In this document: positions 9,029 to 16,885 of the stretch, one piece after another
How positions within the stretch are numbered: position 1 is the first letter of the stretch
Layout of the letters: each line of letters opens with the position of its first letter
Assembly (NCBI GenBank): GCA_963776845.1
Contig: CAVZOJ010000002.1
Coordinates: 1,054,001 to 1,118,000, forward strand
Length of the DNA stretch: 64,000 bases
Source: Roseitranquillus sp963776845
Lineage (GTDB): Bacteria; Pseudomonadota; Alphaproteobacteria; Rhodobacterales; Rhodobacteraceae
Reading direction: 5' to 3'
Program-made: the position numbers and the translations under genes
The notes under the pieces: model-generated
Database searches by the model: none
Seen by the model: the letters and a program-made list of their open reading frames with translations, nothing else
What the model was told of the DNA's origin: nothing

Positions 9029-9379
9029 TCATTCAAGCGGCCCGCGCTTGTGTTCTATTGCCTCGCGGCGCTCATTGCGGCCGGGGCGTCCGCCGCGGGG
9101 CGCGGGCTCGGGCGAAAGGTCGGAATAAAGCGTCCGCGCCTCGCTTGCCGGCCCTCGCCGCTCCCCAAGCGCTTCGACCTTCACGATCCGTATGGCACGT
9201 CCCTGCGGGAAGGTCAGGACATCGCCCGCGGCAACCGCGCGCGCGGGCTTGGTCACCCGCTCCCCGTTGATGCGCACGCCACCGGACTGAACCAGTCTGG
9301 TCGCGAGGCTGCGAGACTTGAAGAACCGGGCAACCCATAGCCAGCGGTCGACCCGGCTCGTCTCCTCGCGCTCCGTCAG
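9029..9379 (-). CDS. hslR: S4-domain RNA-binding protein (HslR-like), apparent CTG start
   Basis: Small basic RNA-binding protein of the Hsp15/HslR type, which in E. coli acts on stalled 50S subunits. The S4 domain runs from DRWLWVARFFKSRSLATRLV to INGERVTKPARAVAAGDVL. The only ATG/GTG start is GTG 9277, which falls in the middle of the domain and would remove its first helices. The frame is open upstream to CTG 9379-9377, which overlaps the helicase stop as CTGA and has AAGGA six bases ahead. Starting there gives 116 aa beginning LTEREETSRVDRW, a full domain. A non-AUG start coupled to the helicase is the best reading. Confidence 0.75.
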   Translation of the reverse strand: MTEREETSRVDRWLWVARFFKSRSLATRLVQSGGVRINGERVTKPARAVAAGDVLTFPQGRAIRIVKVEALGERRGPASEARTLYSDLSPEPAPRGGRPGRNERREAIEHKRGPLE

Positions 9380-12306
9380 GACTTGTCCTTCAGCCCCATC
9401 AACGCAGCGGCGAACGGGTTGTCGGGGTCGATCCGGTCGGATTTCCGGGGCGGACGCGCCTCGTAGTTGCGGGGCGTCGCCTCCTCGCGGGGCTTGCGCT
9501 TGCCCTTCGGCGGCTTCTTCTGCCGCGCCGCCTGATCGTCGCCCGCACGGTTCCCGCGCTGCGGACGGCGCTGGCCGCCCTCCCTGCGCCGGCCGCCCCA
9601 GGCGAAAGTGTAGAAGACTTCGGTCTCGGCCGCAGGCTCCGGCGACGGTTCCGCCGAGCCCGCATGCGACCCATCGTCTCCCCCCACCGGCTCGTCCGAT
9701 GCAGCGGGCGCGGCCTCCTCCGACACGCTTGGCGCGGGCGCACCTCCCGTATCTTCGGGCTCCGCAGCGGCGGGGGGAGCGGCAGCATCCTCCGCCTCGT
9801 CCGGCTCCGCAGCGGCGGAGGGAGCGGCAGCATCCGACATCTCGCCGGCCGGCGCGGGGTCGGGGTCCGTCTGCGACGGAGCAGCCTCATCCGCCTCGGC
9901 CGTACCTTCGGCTTCCGCCGCAGGCTGCTGGCGCACCTGCTTGGGGCGCTCTCCACGCTCGGCACGATATCCCAGGCCCTGCATCAGGCCGGCGAACTGC
10001 TCCAGCGTCATGCCGGTGATCGACAGCATGTCGGGCGTCGCCTCGAACCCGCCGCGGGTGTCCTTCGAACGCAGCATGTCGGCGAGCCGCTCCAGCATGT
10101 CGATGCGGATGGCCCGTGCACCGGCGGCACGATAGCCGGCCATCTCGTGATATCCCTCAGGCGCGCCTTCCGCGGTCGGGACGGTGACGAGACCCGGCGG
10201 CGGACTCTCGGGGAACTCGTCGAGGTTGTTCGCCAACGACCACAGTACCAGCCTGAGCCGCGTCGGCGCTGGCTTCAGCAGAGCCGGCAGGAAGATGGTG
10301 AACTGCCCGAAGCGGATGCCGTGCTTGCGCAGGGCACCGCGCGCCTCCTGGTCAAGCTCCTTGACCTCCACCGCGACCTGGTCCCGCGGAAGCACGCCCA
10401 TCGCCTCGACAAGGCGGAACGCGAACCCCCGCGCGAGGCCGGTGACGCTCTCGTCGCGTTGCAGCGCGACCAAAGGCTCGAACAGTGTCGCGACCTTGCG
10501 GTCGATGAAGTGCTGCAGGCGACGCTGCACCTTTTGTGCGACGTCCGGCCCTGCCTCGTCGTCGACGAAGGCCACGACCTGCGGCTTCAGCGGCTCCGGC
10601 CCAACCACGAGCTTGCCGATGGCGCTCGACCCCCACATCAGACCGCCCTGCTCGGTGAAGTCGAGCTCGGTATCGGGAGAGTTGTAGAGACGATCCGCGC
10701 GAAGATGCATTTCGGGCTTCAGCGCCTGCAGGCTCGCCTGTCGCACCGTCTTGGCCTCTTCCGGGGTGGCGCTGGCGTCCTGGCTGAACCTGAACCCCTC
10801 GAGGCGTCCCACCGGGTGACCCTCGACCGTCACCTCGCCCTTGTCGTTCAATTCGGCCACCAGAGCCTCCTTCTGCTTCAGCCGCCTCAACAGGACGCTC
10901 GTCCTCCGGTCGACGAAGCGCTGCGTCAATGCCCCATGCAGTGCATCGGACAGGCGGTCTTCTACTGCGCGGGTCTCCTCCCGCCAACGCATTTCGTCTT
11001 CGACCCAGCCCTTTCGCTGCGCCACGTACGTCCAGGTGCGGATGTACGCCAGCCGCTTCGACAACGTGTCGAGGTCGCCCTCGGTTCGATCGATGCGCTG
11101 AACCTGACTGGCCAGCCACTCGTCCGGGACCCGCCCGCGCTGGTGCAGGAAGCCGAAGATCCGCGCCAGAAGGTCCGCGTGCTCCGCCGAACTGATTCCC
11201 CGAAAGTCGGGGATCCGGCAGACATCCCACAAAAGCTGCACCGAAGCCGGGTCCGACGCGCGTGCGCGCGGCTCGGCCATCTCCGCCAGCGCCTTGACGG
11301 CACCAAGATCGTCGGCCTCTCGCGCCCGACCAAGCCAAGGCTCGTCGGTGGGCGCTTCCAGCGACGCGATCAGACGATCGACGCTGCCGTAGTCGAGGGC
11401 GGCGTTCCGCCAGTGCAGTCGCCGCACCGGACGAAAGGCATGATTCGTGATCGCCGCCACGGTATCGTCGTCGAGCGGCGGCGCCTCTCCGGTGACGCCG
11501 AACGTGCCGTCGGTCATGTAGCGCCCCGCCCGCCCCGCGATCTGCGCCAGCTCGTTCGGCGCGAGCGGCCGCATCCGCCGCCCGTCGAACTTCACCGTCG
11601 ACGAGAACGCGACATGGTCGATGTCGAGGTTCAGCCCCATGCCGATCGCGTCAGTCGCCACCAGGTAGTCGACGTCGCCGTTCTGGTACATCGCGACCTG
11701 GGCGTTCCGCGTCCGCGGGCTGAGGGCCCCCATCACCACGGCTGCCCCGCCCTTCTGCCGGCGGATCAGTTCGGCGATGGCATAGACGTTCTCGACCGAG
11801 AAACCGACGATGGCGCTACGCGGCCGCATCCGGCTGAGCTTGCGGCTGCCGGCGTAAGTCAGGGTCGAGAACCTCTCCCTCCGGTGGAAGCTGGCCCCGG
11901 GCACCAGGGCCGAGATCGCCCCACGCATGGTGTCGGACCCCAGAAGCAATGTCTCGTGCAGTCCGCGCGCCCGCAGCAGGCGGTCGGTGAAGACATGCCC
12001 CCGCTCGGGGTCGGCGCAGAGCTGTATCTCGTCGACCGCCACGAAATCGGCACCAAGGCCCTCGGGCATCGCCTCGACCGTGCAGACCCACCATTGGGTC
12101 CGCGGCGGCACGATCCGCTCTTCCCCGGTGACGAGCGCAACGACCGACGGCCCTCGCAGCGCGACGATCCGGTCGTAGACCTCCCGCGCGAGCAGCCGCA
12201 GCGGCAGACCGATGATCCCGGTCCGGTGCGCCAGCATCCGTTCGATCGCATAGTGGGTCTTGCCGGTGTTGGTCGGGCCGAGGACGGCGGTGACACGCCC
12301 AGCCAT
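9376..12306 (-). CDS. Suv3-like ATP-dependent RNA helicase with acidic C-terminal tail
   Basis: A 976-aa superfamily 2 helicase, bacterial relative of the mitochondrial degradosome helicase SUPV3L1/Suv3. Walker A GPTNTGKT is at 10-17, the DExH-position motif is DEIQ (92-95), and motif VI is QIAGRAGR (255-262). A Suv3-type C-terminal region follows. The last ~190 residues are Ala/Pro/Glu-rich and then basic (KKPPKGKRKPREE), a likely disordered tail. The family unwinds RNA for decay. The stop overlaps the start of the S4-domain RNA-binding gene, so the two RNA-linked proteins are probably made together. ATG 12306 begins the helicase fold directly. Confidence 0.9.
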   Translation of the reverse strand: MAGRVTAVLGPTNTGKTHYAIERMLAHRTGIIGLPLRLLAREVYDRIVALRGPSVVALVTGEERIVPPRTQWWVCTVEAMPEGLGADFVAVDEIQLCADPERGHVFTDRLLRARGLHETLLLGSDTMRGAISALVPGASFHRRERFSTLTYAGSRKLSRMRPRSAIVGFSVENVYAIAELIRRQKGGAAVVMGALSPRTRNAQVAMYQNGDVDYLVATDAIGMGLNLDIDHVAFSSTVKFDGRRMRPLAPNELAQIAGRAGRYMTDGTFGVTGEAPPLDDDTVAAITNHAFRPVRRLHWRNAALDYGSVDRLIASLEAPTDEPWLGRAREADDLGAVKALAEMAEPRARASDPASVQLLWDVCRIPDFRGISSAEHADLLARIFGFLHQRGRVPDEWLASQVQRIDRTEGDLDTLSKRLAYIRTWTYVAQRKGWVEDEMRWREETRAVEDRLSDALHGALTQRFVDRRTSVLLRRLKQKEALVAELNDKGEVTVEGHPVGRLEGFRFSQDASATPEEAKTVRQASLQALKPEMHLRADRLYNSPDTELDFTEQGGLMWGSSAIGKLVVGPEPLKPQVVAFVDDEAGPDVAQKVQRRLQHFIDRKVATLFEPLVALQRDESVTGLARGFAFRLVEAMGVLPRDQVAVEVKELDQEARGALRKHGIRFGQFTIFLPALLKPAPTRLRLVLWSLANNLDEFPESPPPGLVTVPTAEGAPEGYHEMAGYRAAGARAIRIDMLERLADMLRSKDTRGGFEATPDMLSITGMTLEQFAGLMQGLGYRAERGERPKQVRQQPAAEAEGTAEADEAAPSQTDPDPAPAGEMSDAAAPSAAAEPDEAEDAAAPPAAAEPEDTGGAPAPSVSEEAAPAASDEPVGGDDGSHAGSAEPSPEPAAETEVFYTFAWGGRRREGGQRRPQRGNRAGDDQAARQKKPPKGKRKPREEATPRNYEARPPRKSDRIDPDNPFAAALMGLKDKS

Positions 12307-12330
12307 GGCGGAGCCTTTTCGCGAGATCTT

Positions 12331-12891
12331 CTAGAGTGTCTGGCCCATCGTCTCGCGCTCGAGCCGCTGCAGCGTATCTTCGAGGTCGGGCCGGTTCGGC
12401 GAAAGATCCTCGACCGCGCGCCACGCGGCCAGCGCCGCGTCCTCGCGACCGAGCTGTTCCATGATGATGCCCAGCCCCGACCACGCGCCGAAATGCCGCG
12501 GGTTCAACGCCAGCGCATGCCGGATGTCGCTGAGCGACTGTCCGATGCGTTCAAGCTGAAAGTAGGCGGTCGCGCGGGCATTCCATCCTTCGGCAAAGTC
12601 GGGCGCGTGATCGATGAGTGCCGAGAAATGCTCGACCGCAAGGACCCAATCCTCGGCCTCCATCGCCTCCCGGCCGCGCTCCAGCAGCAGGTCCATCGAC
12701 GCCGAGCCCGACTTCGACCATTCGTCGATGATCTTGACCTCGATCGCGCGCGCCGCTTCGCCCTCGGCGGTCTGCAGCGCGGTGAACAGATCGTCCATCG
12801 GATCGCCATCGGCGTCCTGCGCAAGTGCAAGTCCAGTGGACAGAAGGAATGCCGCAACGGCAGATTTGAGAATTCGTGCGACTATCGCCAT
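12331..12891 (-). CDS. Exported tetratricopeptide-repeat protein
   Basis: A 186-aa protein from ATG 12891 (an upstream ATG at 12927 would add 12 residues). A signal peptide is clear (VARILKSAVAAFLLSTGLALAQ cut after AQ). Then come TPR units (DWVLAVEHFSALIDHAPDF, AEGWNARATAYFQLERIGQS, HFGAWSGLGIIMEQLGREDA). TPRs are protein-binding scaffolds, so a role in a periplasmic complex is likely but unspecified. It lies 24 bp upstream of the helicase and may be co-transcribed with it. Confidence 0.8.
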   Translation of the reverse strand: MAIVARILKSAVAAFLLSTGLALAQDADGDPMDDLFTALQTAEGEAARAIEVKIIDEWSKSGSASMDLLLERGREAMEAEDWVLAVEHFSALIDHAPDFAEGWNARATAYFQLERIGQSLSDIRHALALNPRHFGAWSGLGIIMEQLGREDAALAAWRAVEDLSPNRPDLEDTLQRLERETMGQTL

Positions 12892-12963
12892 AGTGGCGGA
12901 ACTTAGAGCGGTCGGTATGGATTTCACAGCCCCGCATCACGGGATTTTTTTTGGAGCATGAGC

Positions 12964-13251
12964 ATGAGCGATGTCATCGATCGGGCGGTCACCGAGCTGA
13001 ATGCCAAGTTGGGCGGAGGCTTCGACGGCAGCGCGATGTTCGTGATCGAGGACGAGGGGACGATCGTCGTGGACGATCAGGGCGCGCGCGCTGGCGACGT
13101 CCCGACCGACGTCACCTTGACCGCCGATGCCGAGACTTTCCGCCAGATCCTTGCCGGAGACCTCGACCCGACGGCCGCCTTCATGCAGGGCCGCCTGAAG
13201 GTCGATGGGGACATGGCAGCCGCGATGAAGCTGGGCGCCGCGCTCAGCTGA
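12964..13251 (+). CDS. SCP2-type sterol/lipid carrier domain protein
   Basis: A 95-aa protein made only of an SCP2 domain (LNAKLGGGFDGSAMFVIEDEG, ADAETFRQILAGDLDPTAAF, GRLKVDGDMAAAMKL). Such stand-alone domains bind acyl chains or lipids. Of two close starts, ATG 12964 has GGAG seven bases ahead; ATG 12958 sits only one base from it, so 12964 is preferred. It diverges from the TPR gene and is followed after 1 bp by the lysophospholipase gene, so a lipid-related operon of two genes is likely. Confidence 0.85.
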   Translation: MSDVIDRAVTELNAKLGGGFDGSAMFVIEDEGTIVVDDQGARAGDVPTDVTLTADAETFRQILAGDLDPTAAFMQGRLKVDGDMAAAMKLGAALS

Positions 13252-13252
13252 C

Positions 13253-14201
13253 ATGAGAGAAGCTCCCTACTTCCGCAAGGTCGCGGACGGGCCGGAACGG
13301 GTCGAGGTACGGTGGTTGAAGGCGGCGGACGGCGTTCGCCTGCGTGCCGCCGCCTGGCCCGGAGCGGAGCGTGGAACCGTGCTGCTCTTCTCGGGCCGGA
13401 CCGAGTTCGTCGAGAAGTATTCGCGCGTGGCGCGCGACCTGCAGGCGCAGGGTCTTGCGGTGGTGACGATCGACTGGCGCGGGCAGGGTCTGTCGGATCG
13501 CGCGCTCCCCGATGCGCTCACCGGCCACGTCTCCGACTTCGCCGACTACCAACTCGACGCGGCGGCCCTGCGCGAATTCGCGGTTCGAACTGGGCCTGCC
13601 TCGCCCCTTCTACCTCATCGGGCACTCGATGGGCGGCTGCATCGGGCTCAGGGCGCTGCACCGCGGCCTCGATGTCGACGCCGCCACCTTCAGCGCCCCG
13701 ATGTGGGGGATCGAGATGTCGCCAATGACTCGCCCGATCGCGTGGAGCGTCTCGTGGATCGGTCGCGCCATCGGTCGCGGCGATCGCTACACGCCGGGCA
13801 CCAGCGCCGCCCCCTATGTCGCCGGAACCGCCTTCGACATAAATCTGCTCACGACGGACGAAGACACGTTCGACTGGATGCAGACCCAGACACGCATGCA
13901 CCCCGAACTGTCGCTCGGCGGGCCCAGCCTCTCGTGGCTCTTCGCGGCCCTGAGGGAGATGCGCGCCCTGCGCGCGGCACCGCCGCCTCCTTATCCGTGC
14001 CTTGCGATGGTCGGCAGCGAGGAAGAGATCGTCGACCCCGACGCGGTCCACTCGATCATGGGACGCTGGCCCGGCGGCCGCCTCGACGTGATCGAGGGCG
14101 CGCGCCATGAACTGATGATGGAGCGGCCGGAGTTCCGAAGTCGCTTCCTCGAGTCGGCCGTCGCGCATTTCTCGCGGGCGCCGGACTGTCGCGCCGCCTG
14201 A
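13253..14201 (+). pseudogene. Alpha/beta hydrolase, lysophospholipase type, frameshifted
   Basis: A hydrolase of the PldB/monoglyceride-lipase kind. The first frame gives the N-terminal core (AADGVRLRAAAW, GTVLLFSGRTEFVEKY, VVTIDWRGQGLSDR). One extra base near 13580-13584 (GCGGTTCGAA) then shifts the frame. The rest continues one frame on: FELGLPRPFYLIGHSMGG holds the nucleophile Ser in GHSMG, and GSEEEIVDP and GARHELMMERPE supply the Asp and His region. Rejoined, it is about 315 aa, normal for the family. It starts one base after the SCP2 gene stop. Whether the gene is truly broken or miscalled by one base cannot be told here. Confidence 0.85.
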
Positions 14202-14216
14202 CGGCGCGGCACCGCC

Positions 14217-14942
14217 TCAGATCTCGATCGCGCTGAAAGCCTCGCGCAGGGCCGCCGACCAGGCTGTGCTCATCCGGCGAAAATCCTCGTCCTGGTCGAG
14301 GAAGCGGCGGCGCTGGCCGACCTTCAATTCGTCCTTCTCGATCAGCGCCAGGTCGAGCGGCATCCCCACCGACAGGTTCGACCGCAGCGTCGAGTCCATG
14401 CTGAGGAGCGCGGCCTTTCGCCCCTGCTCGAGCGTCGTCGCAGGCGTCACCACCCGGTCGAGGATCGGCTTGCCGTACTTGTGCTCGCCGATCTGGAGGT
14501 AAGGCGTGTCGTCCGTCGCCTCGATGAAGTTGCCTTCCGGATAGATCAGGAACATCCGCATCGCTCCGCCGCGCCGCTGGCCGGCGACAATCATCGTCGC
14601 CGACGTCGGCGGACCCTGCTGCGGCATCCGGTCCCGGATCTCGGCGGCGGTTTCGGCCAGCGTGCGGCCGATGACGCGCGCGACGCCCAGCATCGTTTCG
14701 GCGTGCATGATGCTTCTCTCGGGGTCAGGCTCCGGCGCCTCGGTCGCCTCCTCGAGCTTCGCGAGCGTCGTCTGCGTCGTCGACAGGCTGCCGGCGGTCA
14801 TGATCGCGACAACCCGCTCTCCCGGCTCCTCGAAGACGAACATCTTGCGGTACGTCGACACGTTGTCGAGCCCCGCATTGGTCCGCGTGTCGGACAGCAG
14901 GACCATGCCTTCGTTCAGAAGCAGGCCGACGCAGTAGGTCAT
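14217..14942 (-). CDS. anbu: Anbu, proteasome-related self-compartmentalising peptidase
   Basis: A 241-aa Ntn-hydrolase of the Anbu branch of proteasome/HslV proteins. Starting at ATG 14942 gives MTYCVGLLLNEGMVLLSDTR, which puts Thr second and makes it the catalytic N-terminal Thr1 once Met is removed. An upstream ATG at 14975 would bury it behind 12 residues. Further family marks are SDTRTNAGLDN and the SMDSTLRSNLSVGMP motif with its conserved Ser-Asp. Anbu assembles into multimeric rings or helices; its substrate is unknown. It is the last gene of a same-strand cluster with transglutaminase, alpha-E and ATP-grasp proteins, 72 bp after the transglutaminase. Confidence 0.92.
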   Translation of the reverse strand: MTYCVGLLLNEGMVLLSDTRTNAGLDNVSTYRKMFVFEEPGERVVAIMTAGSLSTTQTTLAKLEEATEAPEPDPERSIMHAETMLGVARVIGRTLAETAAEIRDRMPQQGPPTSATMIVAGQRRGGAMRMFLIYPEGNFIEATDDTPYLQIGEHKYGKPILDRVVTPATTLEQGRKAALLSMDSTLRSNLSVGMPLDLALIEKDELKVGQRRRFLDQDEDFRRMSTAWSAALREAFSAIEI

Positions 14943-15014
14943 GGCATGGGGTCCGAATATTCGCGAGACCGCCATGTCTACAGGGCGGCCCGCTGCGCTG
15001 CAATCGGGTTCGTG

Positions 15015-15932
15015 CTACTGCTGTACCTGGCTGACGACGACGGTAACGTCCAGCGCCTCCTCTCCGACGCCCTGCGCCACGCCGCGGATCGGCGCCGCGC
15101 TCGCCGCGTCGAACCCCGAGCCCAGCCGGATGTATCGGTCGTTCGGGCAGCACCGGTTCGCGGCGTCGAACCCGACCCAGCCAAGTCCGCTGACCCAGAC
15201 CTCGGCCCAGGCATGGCTCGCCTCGCCCGAGCGCAGCACCTCGGGCTCTTCGGCCTCCTGCTCGTCGGGCGCGGACCTGCCCTGCGACTGCCGCATCTCG
15301 CCCATCTGCTGGCTCTGGCCGGCCGACGACTGCTCCGACCATATCGTCGGACCGCTCAACAGATAGCCGGTGACGTAGCGCGCGGGCAGGCCGGCAATCA
15401 GCGCCGCGGCGATGAGCGCGTGCGTATGGTCCTGGCAGACCCCGGCTCCAGTCGCCAGCGCCTCTCCGGCCGTCGTGGCCTCCGACGTCCGACCGGGCTC
15501 GTAAACGATCGCGTCCGCCACGGCCGTCGCCAGGGCATGCGCCTTCTCGAGTGGCGGCAAGCCGTCATCCACCCCGGCCGCCAGCTCCGTCAGCGCCACA
15601 TCGGGCCGCGTCGCCCGCGTCGAGCGCATGTAGGCCATCGGCGGCACCGCCTCGCGGTGGCCGCGCAGGACCCCCGCGGTGTCGGCCGTGTCCACTTCGC
15701 CCGCGACCTCGACGGTCAGGGCGTCCACCGGGCCCAGGGCCGACAGCGTTCGCAGGATGTCGCCCGCCCCGTCGGTGAAGTACGCGCCAAAGAGGGCGCC
15801 CTCGGCCGCGACGTTCCACTCCAGGACCCGCTGCCCGTCGAAGCTCGCCGGCATCAGCCGGTGGCTCTGCACGACGCCGCGCATCGGCTGCGCGAACGAA
15901 TAGCGCGTCACGTGACGGACCGAGATCCTCAT
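15015..15932 (-). CDS. Transglutaminase-like cysteine protease-fold protein of the Anbu cluster
   Basis: A 305-aa protein. The N-terminal bacterial transglutaminase-like domain begins MRISVRHVTRYSF, and the core triad is Cys166 (GAGVCQDHTH), His240 (EASHAWAEVW) and Asp256 (GFDAANR). Between Cys and His lies a hydrophilic Gln/Ser/Glu-rich insert (about residues 200-236, with SAGQSQQMGEMRQSQGRS) that looks like a disordered loop. The ATG overlaps the alpha-E stop as ATGA. A much longer open frame to 16748 is antisense-like read-through and was not used. Such proteins may cleave or cross-link peptides; the substrate here is unknown. Confidence 0.9.
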   Translation of the reverse strand: MRISVRHVTRYSFAQPMRGVVQSHRLMPASFDGQRVLEWNVAAEGALFGAYFTDGAGDILRTLSALGPVDALTVEVAGEVDTADTAGVLRGHREAVPPMAYMRSTRATRPDVALTELAAGVDDGLPPLEKAHALATAVADAIVYEPGRTSEATTAGEALATGAGVCQDHTHALIAAALIAGLPARYVTGYLLSGPTIWSEQSSAGQSQQMGEMRQSQGRSAPDEQEAEEPEVLRSGEASHAWAEVWVSGLGWVGFDAANRCCPNDRYIRLGSGFDAASAAPIRGVAQGVGEEALDVTVVVSQVQQ

Positions 15933-16885
15933 CGCACGTCCCCGCTGAGATAGGATTCCTGAATCGCGTAGGCGACGGCCGCGTTGCTGTCGATGAAGCG
16001 GGTCAGAAACTCGTGCAGCCCCTCCTCCTGCACGTCCTCCACCCGAAGCTCGGCCAGCTCGCCCAGGATCCCGTGCACGAGCGACTGCGCCGTCGTGCGG
16101 CGGCCATACCCCCGGCACAGCCGATCGAGGTGGTGCGCCGTCCCCTCCATCGAGGTCAGCAGCGAGCGCGGCGACTGCCGGTTCAGGATCAGGAAGTCGG
16201 CGATCTTGGCCGGCGTGATCTCGCCGCCATAGGCCCAGTTGAACGCCCGGTGCGCCGACATCGCCCGCAGCAGCGTGCGCCACTGGTAGTTGTCGAGGCC
16301 GGAGCCCACCAGCTCCACCTGCGGCAGCAGCACGTAATACTTCACGTCGAGCAGGCGCGCCGTCGAGTCGGACCTCTCGATGAAGTAGCCGAGATGCAGG
16401 AAGTCGTAGCCGTCGTTCCTGAGGTGCGTCAGGCTCAAGGTGCCGCGCAGCAGCGCCGTCGCCCGCTGCGTCCACTCGATCAGGTCGTTGATGGCCAGCT
16501 TCGATCGTTCCGTCCGCTTGATCTCGCGCAGCTCTGTCCATGCGCTGTTGAGCGCGTCCCACATCTGCGTCGTCAGCGCGGTGCGGACGATGCGCCCGTT
16601 CTCGCGCGCGCGCATCAGGCAGGAACTGACCGAGGACGAGTTCTCCTCGTCGAAGAAGAGGTGCGTGACCACGTCGCGCTCCCGCACCTCGCCGTACTTC
16701 GCGGTGTAGTCGGGCGCCGTCCCGGACGACAGCAGCACCGAATGCCATTCGTTCCTGTACCCGCCGCCGATGTTCGGCGTCAGCGACGTCCGGACGCCGA
16801 CGTCGAGCAGGCGCGCCATGGTCTCGGCCCGCTCCAGGTAGCGGGTCAGCCAGTACAGGTTCTCGGCGGTGCGGGAGAGCAGCAT
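15929..16885 (-). CDS. Alpha-E domain protein
   Basis: A 318-aa all-helical protein that opens with MLLSRTAENLYWLTRYLERA, the signature of the alpha-E family (COG2307). Internal marks are RENGRIVRTALT and HLGYFIERSDSTARLLDVKY. The family is nearly always encoded beside a circularly permuted ATP-grasp protein and has been proposed to belong to a peptide-synthesising or peptide-tagging system; no activity is established. Its ATG overlaps the ATP-grasp stop by one base and its own stop overlaps the transglutaminase start, so all three are translationally coupled. Confidence 0.93.
   Translation of the reverse strand: MLLSRTAENLYWLTRYLERAETMARLLDVGVRTSLTPNIGGGYRNEWHSVLLSSGTAPDYTAKYGEVRERDVVTHLFFDEENSSSVSSCLMRARENGRIVRTALTTQMWDALNSAWTELREIKRTERSKLAINDLIEWTQRATALLRGTLSLTHLRNDGYDFLHLGYFIERSDSTARLLDVKYYVLLPQVELVGSGLDNYQWRTLLRAMSAHRAFNWAYGGEITPAKIADFLILNRQSPRSLLTSMEGTAHHLDRLCRGYGRRTTAQSLVHGILGELAELRVEDVQEEGLHEFLTRFIDSNAAVAYAIQESYLSGDVR

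Noticed and set aside
9664..12906. 1080-codon open frame on the plus strand
   Set aside because: Antisense shadow of the Suv3-like helicase and TPR gene in high-GC DNA; no domain, Arg/Pro/His-rich composition.
15015..16748. 577-aa version of the transglutaminase
   Set aside because: The first 272 codons are an alternative frame of the alpha-E gene; the real start overlaps the alpha-E stop.
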